Origin: SVFI01 sp964519385
GTDB lineage: Bacteria > Bacillota > Clostridia > Lachnospirales > Lachnospiraceae
Direction: 5' to 3'
Length of the DNA stretch: 8,495 nucleotides
Assembly: GCA_964519385.1 (NCBI GenBank)
Contig: CAZFLR010000041.1
Coordinates: 1 to 8,495, forward strand
Part shown: positions 1 through 5,597 of the stretch, one piece after another
How the letters are laid out: each line of letters starts with the position of its first letter
How positions within the stretch are numbered: position 1 is the first letter of the stretch
Position numbers and translations under genes: made by a program
The notes under the pieces: generated by a model
The model's input: only the letters and a program-made list of their open reading frames with translations
Told to the model about the DNA's origin: nothing
Databases searched by the model: none

Positions 1-71
1 GTCAGAAGACAAAGACAAACGCAAGAACTCGTAAGGGTCCAAAGAGAACAGTAGCAAATAAGAAGAAATAA
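1..71 (+). CDS. rpsM: 30S ribosomal protein S13, C-terminal end (partial)
   Basis: Only the last 22 codons are visible; the reading frame begins with the codon at 3-5 and ends with TAA at 69-71. The encoded tail QKTKTNARTRKGPKRTVANK, followed by two more lysines, is the highly basic, extended C-terminus typical of S13, which reaches toward the tRNA sites in the head of the small subunit. Its position 42 nt upstream of rpsK is the standard alpha-operon order. The gene starts outside the window. Confidence 0.95.
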   Translation, partial: QKTKTNARTRKGPKRTVANKKK

Positions 72-113
72 TCCATAAGGATTTAGTTTAAGAGAAAGTA
101 GGTTAGTTTAATT

Positions 114-509
114 ATGGCTAAACAGGTTGCAAAAAAAGTAACGAAAAAGCGTGTAAAGAAAAACGTTGAACGCGGACAGGCACATATCCAGGCATCTTTT
201 AACAATACAATTGTTACATTAACAGATACAGAGGGTAATGCTCTTAGCTGGGCAAGTGCAGGTGGTCTTGGTTTTAGAGGTTCAAAGAAATCTACTCCTT
301 ATGCAGCTCAGATGGCAGCAGAAACTGCTACAAAAGCAGCATTAGTACATGGTTTAAAATCAGTAGACGTTATGGTAAAAGGACCGGGTTCAGGTCGTGA
401 AGCAGCAATCCGTGCTCTTCAGGCATGTGGTCTTGAGGTGACAAGTATCCGTGACGTAACTCCTGTACCTCATAACGGATGTCGCCCGCCGAAACGTCGT
501 CGTGTGTAG
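114..509 (+). CDS. rpsK: 30S ribosomal protein S11
   Basis: This 131-residue protein has the family's normal length and its full set of landmarks. There is a basic N-terminus (KKVTKKRVKKNVERGQAHI), then the SFNNTIVTLTD strand near residues 28-38. The SWASAGGLGFRGSKKSTPYA stretch lies around residues 45-64, the VKGPGSGREAAIRAL loop and helix around 88-102, and the invariant VTPVPHNGCRPPKRRRV tail ends the protein. S11 binds 16S rRNA in the platform of the 30S subunit, next to S7 and S18. The start at 114 fits because the basic N-terminus is complete. The Shine-Dalgarno match is poor (AGTAGG at 97-102, about 11 nt away), so translation may partly depend on coupling to rpsM upstream. Confidence 0.98.
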   Translation: MAKQVAKKVTKKRVKKNVERGQAHIQASFNNTIVTLTDTEGNALSWASAGGLGFRGSKKSTPYAAQMAAETATKAALVHGLKSVDVMVKGPGSGREAAIRALQACGLEVTSIRDVTPVPHNGCRPPKRRRV

Positions 510-590
510 TCTTGTATGTACTAAGACTGGATTCGGATTTTATTATAGTAAATGTAAATTGATATGTTGGAAGAAAGTGCATTTTGCACT
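507..590 (+). promoter_or_regulatory. Candidate rpsD 5' leader with two hairpins
   Basis: The 107-nt gap between rpsK and rpsD holds two perfect inverted repeats. AGTCTT at 508-513 pairs with AAGACT at 523-528 across a 9-nt loop and overlaps the rpsK stop codon. AGTGCA at 576-581 pairs with TGCACT at 585-590 across a TTT loop and ends 12 nt before the AGGAGG ribosome binding site of rpsD at 603-608. Neither is followed by a U-run, so they are not terminators. S4 is a known autogenous repressor of its own mRNA in Bacillus subtilis and Escherichia coli, so a translational operator here is plausible. That role is inferred, since short inverted repeats can arise by chance. Confidence 0.4.
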
Positions 591-616
591 GTAAACAATA
601 TTAGGAGGAAATTAAA

Positions 617-1210
617 ATGGCAGTAAACAGAGTTCCTGTGTTAAAAAGATGTAGATCACTTGGTCTTGAGCCAAGCTACCTTGGATATGATAAAAAGTCT
701 AACCGTCAGTTAGTAAGAGCAAACAAGAAAGTCAGCGAGTATGGTCTTCAGCTTCGTGAAAAACAGAAAGCAAAATTCATCTATGGTATGCTTGAGAAAC
801 CTTTCCGTACTTACTACGAAAAGGCTGATATGATGAAAGGCCAGACAGGTGAAAACTTAATGGTTCTTCTTGAAAGAAGATTAGATAATGTTATCTTCCG
901 TCTTGGTTTCGCAAGAACAAGAAGAGAAGCAAGACAGGTTGTAGGACACAAGCATGTATTAGTAAACGGCAAGTGTGTAAATATCCCATCTTACCTCATC
1001 AAAGCAGGTGATGTGATTGAAATCAGAGAGAAATCAAAGAGCTTACAGAGATACAAAGATATCGTGGAAGTTACAGGCGGAAGATTAGTTCCGGAATGGC
1101 TTGATCAGGATATCGAAGGATTAAAGGGAACTGTGAAATCACTTCCTGCAAGAGAAATGATCGATGTACCTGTAGACGAAATGCTTATCGTCGAGTTATA
1201 TTCTAAATAA
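617..1210 (+). CDS. rpsD: 30S ribosomal protein S4
   Basis: This 197-residue protein is S4, a primary 16S rRNA-binding protein that nucleates assembly of the 30S body. The conserved core is clear: SEYGLQLREKQKAKFIYGMLEKPFRTYY (residues 40-67), KGQTGENLMVLLERRLDNVIFRLGFARTRREARQVVGHKHVLVNGK (the S4 RNA-binding fold, about 87-147) and the terminal IVELYSK. The N-terminal 35 residues are unusual compared with textbook S4: there is a single cysteine (C12), so no zinc-binding cysteine set, and the usual GPHG/GQHG motif before SEYG is absent. This is a C-minus form and probably lineage-typical of Clostridia. A strong AGGAGG at 603-608, 8 nt upstream, fixes the start. Confidence 0.98.
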   Translation: MAVNRVPVLKRCRSLGLEPSYLGYDKKSNRQLVRANKKVSEYGLQLREKQKAKFIYGMLEKPFRTYYEKADMMKGQTGENLMVLLERRLDNVIFRLGFARTRREARQVVGHKHVLVNGKCVNIPSYLIKAGDVIEIREKSKSLQRYKDIVEVTGGRLVPEWLDQDIEGLKGTVKSLPAREMIDVPVDEMLIVELYSK

Positions 1211-1267
1211 TTAATTTAAGATATAATTCACACAGATAAGAGTTTTATTGTAAGGAGGGTATTTACA

Positions 1268-2227
1268 GTGTTTGATTTTGAGAGACCTAACATTGAGGTT
1301 GCAGAAATCTCAGAAGATAAAAAGTATGGCAGATTCGTAGTAGAACCGTTAGAGCGTGGCTATGGTATCACATTGGGAAACTCTTTGAGAAGAATTATGC
1401 TTTCTTCTCTTCCGGGTGCAGCAGTGAGCCAGGTTAAAATCGAGGGCGTTCTGCACGAGTTCAGTTCCATCCCTGGAGTAAAAGAAGATGTAACTGAGAT
1501 TATCATGAATTTAAAGAGCCTTGCAATTAAGAACACAAGTTCAACAAATGAACCGAAGACTGCTTATATTGAGTTTGAAGGGGAAGGTGTTGTAAGAGCA
1601 TCTGATATTCAGTGTGATTCAGATATCGAGATTGTAAATAAAGACCAGGTTATCGCCACTCTCAGCGGCGGTAAAGAGAGCAAATTGTATATGGAACTGA
1701 CCATTACAAAAGGCAGAGGATATGTAAGTGCTGAAAAGAATAAGACAGAAGATCAGGCTATTGGCGTGATTTCTGTAGACTCTATCTACACACCTGTAGA
1801 GAGGGTAAATATGACTGTAGAAAATACCCGTGTCGGACAGGTAACAGACTTTGATAAGCTTACATTAGATGTATATACAAATGGCACGTTGGCTCCGGAT
1901 GAAGCGGTGAGCCTTGCGGCAAAAGTTCTCAGTGAGCATTTAAGCCTCTTTATCGATCTTTCTGAAAATGCAAAAACTGCAGAAGTTATGGTTGAGAAAG
2001 AAGATGACGAGAAAGAAAAGGTTCTTGAGATGAGCATAGACGAATTAGAGTTATCTGTTCGTTCTTACAACTGCTTAAAGAGAGCCGGTATTAATACAGT
2101 AGAAGAGTTAACAAACAAAACTCCGGATGACATGATGAAGGTTCGTAATCTGGGCCGCAAGTCACTTGAGGAAGTGTTAGCTAAATTAAAAGAGCTTGGT
2201 TTAGAACTCAATTCCAGTGAAGAATAA
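1268..2227 (+). CDS. rpoA: DNA-directed RNA polymerase subunit alpha
   Basis: This 319-residue protein is full length for bacterial RNA polymerase alpha. The N-terminal assembly domain (about residues 1-230) contains FVVEPLERGYGITLGNSLRRIMLSSLPG, the dimerisation and beta-contact region, and later the VSLAAKVLSEHL helix. An acidic/lysine-rich linker (VEKEDDEKEKVLEMSID) joins it to the C-terminal domain (about 255-312), where ELSVRSYNCLKRAGINTVEEL and RNLGRKSLEEVLAKL form the helix-hairpin-helix fold that contacts UP-element DNA and activators. The start codon is GTG at 1268. An AAGGAGGG ribosome binding site at 1252-1259, 8 nt upstream, and the canonical MFDFERPNIE start support it. The gene lies 57 nt after rpsD in the alpha operon. 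Confidence 0.99.
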   Translation: MFDFERPNIEVAEISEDKKYGRFVVEPLERGYGITLGNSLRRIMLSSLPGAAVSQVKIEGVLHEFSSIPGVKEDVTEIIMNLKSLAIKNTSSTNEPKTAYIEFEGEGVVRASDIQCDSDIEIVNKDQVIATLSGGKESKLYMELTITKGRGYVSAEKNKTEDQAIGVISVDSIYTPVERVNMTVENTRVGQVTDFDKLTLDVYTNGTLAPDEAVSLAAKVLSEHLSLFIDLSENAKTAEVMVEKEDDEKEKVLEMSIDELELSVRSYNCLKRAGINTVEELTNKTPDDMMKVRNLGRKSLEEVLAKLKELGLELNSSEE

Positions 2228-2352
2228 ACCTTGATCTGATATATGAATAGACACGCGAAATAAGACCGATGAGCATTTGCGTGCCTGCTCGAAAGTGGAA
2301 ACAATAACGGTTCGGTATATAAGTCCAAAGAGCAATGCCGGATACACCATGA
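2228..2352 (+). promoter_or_regulatory. rpoA-rplQ intergenic leader, possible structured 5' region of rplQ
   Basis: A 140-nt gap separates rpoA from the rplQ start, longer than expected between two genes of one operon. Two local pairings are visible. GAGCA at 2271-2275 pairs with TGCTC at 2286-2290. TTCGGTAT at 2311-2318 pairs with ATGCCGGA at 2335-2342 (8 pairs including two U-G wobbles), ending 11 nt before the rplQ ribosome binding site. I see no good -35/-10 pair and no U-run, so neither an internal promoter nor an attenuator is supported. An RNA-level control or processing element is inferred only. Confidence 0.3.
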
Positions 2353-2353
2353 A

Positions 2354-2360
2354 TGGAGGA
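2354..2360 (+). promoter_or_regulatory. rplQ ribosome binding site that decides the start
   Basis: TGGAGGA lies 7 nt upstream of the ATG at 2368. A second in-frame ATG at 2353 overlaps this Shine-Dalgarno sequence and would add only five residues (MEDKN) before the canonical MAKYRKLGR. The 2353 start is therefore rejected and 2368 taken as the true start. Confidence 0.85.
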
Positions 2361-2367
2361 CAAAAAC

Positions 2368-2904
2368 ATGGCAAAGTACAGAAAACTCGGCAGAACATCT
2401 GACCAGAGAAAAGCATTACTTAGAAATCAGGTAACGAATCTTTTATACAATGGAAAGATTGTTACAACAGAAGCGAAAGCAAAAGAAGTTCAGAAGATGG
2501 CTGAAAAGCTTATCACATTAGCTGTAAAAGAAAAAGACAACTTTGAAGAAGTTACAGTAACTGCTAAGGTTGCCCGCAAGGACAAAGACGGCAAGAGAGT
2601 AAAAGAAGTTGTTGATGGCAAGAAAGTTACAGTTTATGATGAAGTAGAAAAGACAATCAAGAAAGATAAGCCAAGCAGACTTCATGCAAGACGTCAGATG
2701 CTTCAGGTATTATATCCTGTCAAAGAAGTACCGACTGAAAATGCAGGTAAGAAGAGAGGAACTAAAGAAGTAGACATGGTAGCTAAGATGTTTGACGAAA
2801 TCGCTCCGAAGTATGTAGAGCGTAAGGGTGGATACACTCGTATCGTTAAGATTGGTCAGCGTAAAGGTGACGCTGCTATGGAAGTATTACTTGAGTTAGT
2901 ATAG
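2368..2904 (+). CDS. rplQ: 50S ribosomal protein L17, enlarged form
   Basis: This 178-residue protein is L17, which binds 23S rRNA near the exit side of the large subunit. Conserved blocks are the N-terminal MAKYRKLGRTSDQRKALLRN region, the TNLLYNGKIVTTEAKAKEVQKMAEKLITLA region (about residues 23-52), and the C-terminal VAKMFDEIAPKYVERKGGYTRIVKIGQRKGDAAMEVLLELV. Typical L17 is about 115-130 residues. The extra length comes from a lysine/glutamate/valine-rich insertion around residues 55-100, containing VARKDKDGKRVKEVVDGKKVTVYDEVEK, and a shorter one around 118-134. The reading frame is intact through both, and the rRNA-binding ends are normal, so the protein should be functional. It is the last gene of the alpha operon here, closed by the terminator at 2913-2946. 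Confidence 0.97.
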   Translation: MAKYRKLGRTSDQRKALLRNQVTNLLYNGKIVTTEAKAKEVQKMAEKLITLAVKEKDNFEEVTVTAKVARKDKDGKRVKEVVDGKKVTVYDEVEKTIKKDKPSRLHARRQMLQVLYPVKEVPTENAGKKRGTKEVDMVAKMFDEIAPKYVERKGGYTRIVKIGQRKGDAAMEVLLELV

Positions 2905-2912
2905 TTAGCAGT

Positions 2913-2946
2913 AAAGAGGAACATTTGAAAAAATGTTCCTCTTTTT
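2913..2946 (+). terminator. Rho-independent terminator after rplQ, probably bidirectional
   Basis: AAAGAGGAACATTT (2913-2926) and AAATGTTCCTCTTT (2931-2944) form a perfect 14-bp stem around a GAAA tetraloop, with T's running on to 2946. It starts 8 nt after the rplQ stop. The symmetric A and T flanks mean the same hairpin can end minus-strand transcripts, and it begins 7 nt beyond the stop codon of the convergent peptidase gene, so it likely serves both. Confidence 0.93.
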
Positions 2947-2951
2947 GAATG

Positions 2952-3737
2952 TTAAAAGCTTTTTTGAAAGTGCTGATAGTCTTTCAGGGTTTTCCAATGT
3001 CCGCCCCAGGTAAAGCCATGCTCCGTAAACAGGGTATAACACAAATCGCCTTCGAGAATCATATGTTCAAGTCCGCTGTCGCGGTCAGCGTAGGGTTCAC
3101 TGCCCTTTGGCGAGATGCGTTCTTTGCCGTCTGGATAAGTGATGTAAGGATTCTGGAAGGGGTTGATATCAATGGCAAGTCCGAGAGCGTGCTTTGACAG
3201 GGTATCAGTTCCGCTGATAACACGATAGTTGAAGCAGGAGGTATTGTTGTCGTCGCAGGATAGATCATCATCGCCGCCGTATTTGTCAATAAGGCGGATT
3301 TTATCAATCGGATATGCATTGTCATATAATGCCTTAAAAATTTCAACCAGGTCATGAGCAATTGCCTTGTTGCAGATGATTTCGCCTTTCTGTGTTTCAC
3401 CGTTAAAATCAACATAAAGAACATTTACATATCTTAAGTCATCGTATGTGATGTTGTCATTTTCGTGGTAAGATACTCCTGTGATTTTTTCTCTAATCTT
3501 ATCGGGAAGGGGCTCATAATAAAAGCCGTAGGCGTAAATTGTACGATTTTTTGCAGAGCCTGCCTGCGGATTATACTGGCTGATATGTTCTGCAGGAGCT
3601 GACATGTTTTTTTCTCCTTCGGATGGAAGAGTATTTTCATTAGTATTGTATGATATATGCTCGTCCGTGGTGGCAGTGCTTTGGAAAAAGAGAAGAAAAC
3701 CTAATAGACAGACGACGGTAAAAACAATTTTTTTCAT
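2952..3737 (-). CDS. M15-family zinc metallopeptidase (cell-wall peptidase, VanY/CwlK-like), exported
   Basis: This is a 261-residue protein. A basic start (MKK) and a hydrophobic stretch at residues 4-20 indicate a signal peptide or N-terminal membrane anchor, followed by a polar linker to about residue 65. The M15 zinc site is visible: SKHALGLAID (H183 and D190, the SxHxxGxAxD motif) and GFTWGGHWKTLKDYQHFQ (D253 as probable general base, H256 as third zinc ligand). Family members cleave D-Ala-D-Ala or L-Ala-D-Glu bonds of peptidoglycan peptides. The WGG-W...DxxHF arrangement resembles the L-Ala-D-Glu endopeptidase branch more than VanX/VanY, but the exact bond cannot be read from sequence. 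The ATG at 3735-3737 has AGGAG (3751-3755) 13 nt upstream, a long spacing; the next in-frame Met (M45) would lose the export signal. The gene stands alone, opposite to all its neighbours. Confidence 0.88.
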   Translation of the reverse strand: MKKIVFTVVCLLGFLLFFQSTATTDEHISYNTNENTLPSEGEKNMSAPAEHISQYNPQAGSAKNRTIYAYGFYYEPLPDKIREKITGVSYHENDNITYDDLRYVNVLYVDFNGETQKGEIICNKAIAHDLVEIFKALYDNAYPIDKIRLIDKYGGDDDLSCDDNNTSCFNYRVISGTDTLSKHALGLAIDINPFQNPYITYPDGKERISPKGSEPYADRDSGLEHMILEGDLCYTLFTEHGFTWGGHWKTLKDYQHFQKSF

Positions 3738-3777
3738 GTTTCTTGCAACACTCCTAATTTATTTTTTCTTTAAATTT

Positions 3778-3805
3778 ATTATAAGGCAAATCTCTTGTAA
3801 TTCAA
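3778..3805 (-). promoter_or_regulatory. Promoter for the M15 peptidase gene
   Basis: On the minus strand, TTGAAT (3800-3805) and TATAAT (3778-3783) are separated by 16 bp, a good sigma-A type match. Transcription would start near 3771, leaving a leader of about 34 nt before the ATG. Its -35 box abuts and overlaps by one base the -35 box of the plus-strand ecfA1 promoter. Confidence 0.7.
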
Positions 3806-3823
3806 ACATAAACAATGTAAAAT
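3795..3823 (+). promoter_or_regulatory. Promoter for the ecfA1-ecfA2-ecfT-truA operon
   Basis: TTGTAA (3795-3800) and TAAAAT (3818-3823) are spaced by 17 bp, with TG directly before the -10 box. The predicted start is near 3830, giving a 5' leader of about 39 nt. With the strong terminator at 2913-2946 and an opposing gene in between, this operon needs its own promoter, which supports the call. I see no riboswitch-sized leader. Confidence 0.65.
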
Positions 3824-3868
3824 AGAACGCGTGAAAAAATACGCAATATCACAGGCAAAGGATGTAAT

Positions 3869-4720
3869 ATGAACATTATTGATGTAAGTAAGCTTGTATT
3901 TGAATATATCAGACGTGATGACGAAGGCAATGTGGAAGGAATTACGACGGCGGTGGACCATGTGAATATGGAAATTAAACAGGGAGACTTTGTGGCGGTT
4001 CTCGGGCACAATGGATCAGGAAAGTCAACGCTGGCAAAGCATCTGAATGCGATTCTTTTTCCGACAGAGGGAACTGTCTGGGTGGATGGAAAAGACACCC
4101 GTGAGGAGGACAACCTGATTCCGATTCGTAAGAGTGCGGGGATGGTTTTTCAAAATCCTGACAATCAGATTATCGGGCAGATTGTAGAGGAAGATGTCGG
4201 CTTTGGGCCTGAAAATCTTGGGGTAGAAACCCGCCGGATATGGGAACGCGTGGAGGAGAGCTTAAAAGCTGTGGGTATGTACAAGTACCGGAAGAAATCT
4301 CCGAATCGCCTTTCGGGAGGACAAAAGCAGCGTGTTTCCATCGCCGGAGTTCTTGCCATGCATCCGAAGTGCATTATTTTGGATGAGCCGACAGCGATGC
4401 TCGACCCGAGCGGACGCAAAGAGGTAATCCGTGCAGTAAGGGCTCTGAATGAGGTTGAGGGAATTACCGTTATTTTGATTACACACTACATGGAAGAGGT
4501 TGTCTATGCGGATAAGGTGTATGTGATGGACAAGGGCCATGTGGAGATGCAGGGAACGCCGAAGGAGATATTTTCCCAGGTAGACAAACTGAAATCACTC
4601 AGACTTTCGGTTCCTCAGGTGACGCTTTTAGCGCATGAGCTGAAAAAGGCAGGGGTCAATCTGCCGGATGGAATTCTGACAACAAGTGAACTCATAGAAG
4701 AATTAAAAAAGGTAAGGTAA
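3869..4720 (+). CDS. ecfA1: ECF transporter ATP-binding subunit EcfA1
   Basis: This 283-residue ABC ATPase has a complete nucleotide-binding domain: Walker A GHNGSGKST (from residue 46), Q-loop VFQNPDNQ (Q95), signature LSGGQKQR (from 148), Walker B CIILDEP (catalytic E173) and switch histidine H206 in LITHYMEE. The Q-loop followed by NPDNQ and the FGPENLG motif (112-118) are typical of ECF/cobalt-type ATPases. The C-terminal 60 residues (from GTPKEIF) match the extension seen in this family. EcfA1 and EcfA2 form the ATPase pair that drives vitamin or metal uptake through EcfT. AAAGGA at 3857-3862 precedes the ATG by 6 nt. Calling this gene A1 and the next A2 follows the order in the Bacillus cluster (ybxA, ybaE). 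Confidence 0.95.
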   Translation: MNIIDVSKLVFEYIRRDDEGNVEGITTAVDHVNMEIKQGDFVAVLGHNGSGKSTLAKHLNAILFPTEGTVWVDGKDTREEDNLIPIRKSAGMVFQNPDNQIIGQIVEEDVGFGPENLGVETRRIWERVEESLKAVGMYKYRKKSPNRLSGGQKQRVSIAGVLAMHPKCIILDEPTAMLDPSGRKEVIRAVRALNEVEGITVILITHYMEEVVYADKVYVMDKGHVEMQGTPKEIFSQVDKLKSLRLSVPQVTLLAHELKKAGVNLPDGILTTSELIEELKKVR

Positions 4721-4723
4721 GCT

Positions 4724-5575
4724 ATGCCGATTATTGTAGATCATTTAAATTGTATATATGAAGCCCAAACGGCAATGGAAGTTGTGGCTTTGGCCGACAT
4801 TAATCTGGTGATACCCGACGGACAGTTTATAGGGCTGATTGGGCATACAGGTTCAGGAAAGTCCTCTCTGGTACAGCATTTGAACGGCCTGATTAAAGCG
4901 ACAAGCGGAACCGTGTATTTTAACGGGGAAGATATTTATGATGAAGATTTTGATTTGAAAAAGCTACGGAGCAAGGTAGGACTCGTGTTCCAATATCCGG
5001 AGCATCAGCTTTTTGAGGAAAATGTATTTCTCGATGTGTGTTTCGGACCGAAAAATCTCGGACTGGACAAAAAAGAGGTTGAACTTCGGGCATACAAGGC
5101 ATTGAAGATGGTCGGGATGGATGACGATTATTTTTATCAGTCACCGTTTGACCTTTCGGGAGGACAAAAACGACGTGTGGCGATTGCCGGTGTTCTGGCA
5201 ATGGAGCCGGAGGTGTTGATTCTTGATGAACCGACAGCTGGTCTTGACCCGCAGGGAAGGGATGAGATTCTTGGTCTGATAAAAAAGTTGCAGAAAGAGA
5301 CGGGAATGACGGTGATTCTTGTGTCACACAGTATGGAAGATGTGGCAAATTATGTGGATCGTATTATTGTCATGAACGCAGGCAACGTTATGCTGGACGG
5401 TACACCGAAAGAGGTTTTTTCTCATTATAAGGAGTTGGAGGCAGTAGGACTTGCAGCACCGGCAGTGACATATATTATGCAGCAGATGAGAGAAAATGGG
5501 TTTGATGTAAGTACTGCGCCGACAACAATTGCGGAGGCCGGAGATGAGATACTTCGCGTGCTTGGCAGGAAGTAG
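4724..5575 (+). CDS. ecfA2: ECF transporter ATP-binding subunit EcfA2
   Basis: This second 283-residue ABC ATPase starts 3 nt after the ecfA1 stop, so translation is probably coupled; the purine-rich AAGGTAAGG end of ecfA1 can act as its ribosome binding site. All motifs are intact: Walker A GHTGSGKSS (from residue 40), Q-loop VFQYPEHQLFEENV (Q90), signature LSGGQKRR (from 144), Walker B LILDEP (catalytic E169), H-loop H202 in LVSHSMEDV. FGPKNLGL (107-114) parallels FGPENLG in EcfA1. It pairs with EcfA1 at the cytoplasmic face of the membrane and couples ATP hydrolysis to EcfT movement. Both ATPases keep every catalytic residue I can check, so neither site looks degenerate. Confidence 0.95.
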   Translation: MPIIVDHLNCIYEAQTAMEVVALADINLVIPDGQFIGLIGHTGSGKSSLVQHLNGLIKATSGTVYFNGEDIYDEDFDLKKLRSKVGLVFQYPEHQLFEENVFLDVCFGPKNLGLDKKEVELRAYKALKMVGMDDDYFYQSPFDLSGGQKRRVAIAGVLAMEPEVLILDEPTAGLDPQGRDEILGLIKKLQKETGMTVILVSHSMEDVANYVDRIIVMNAGNVMLDGTPKEVFSHYKELEAVGLAAPAVTYIMQQMRENGFDVSTAPTTIAEAGDEILRVLGRK

Positions 5576-5597
5576 AATGAAGCGATAGGAGAAATGT

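Noticed and set aside
1222..1227. TATAAT in the rpsD-rpoA gap as a possible internal promoter
   Set aside because: The sequence 17 bp upstream (TATTCT) is a poor -35 box, and the gap is short and AT-rich, so a chance match is likely.
2353..2367. Upstream ATG giving a five-residue longer L17
   Set aside because: The ATG overlaps the Shine-Dalgarno sequence itself, and the canonical N-terminus begins at 2368.
2201..2416. Minus-strand open frames across the end of rpoA and the start of rplQ (also 2065-2328)
   Set aside because: They are antisense to well-conserved genes, have no ribosome binding site that I can see and encode no recognisable protein.
2949..3197. Plus-strand open frame opposite the peptidase C-terminus
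   Set aside because: It is a shadow of the peptidase gene; its start falls in the terminator flank and the encoded sequence has no family character.
3684..3737. Cys10 of the peptidase as a lipoprotein attachment site
   Set aside because: The residues before it (TVV) do not fit a lipobox, and the preceding hydrophobic stretch is too short.
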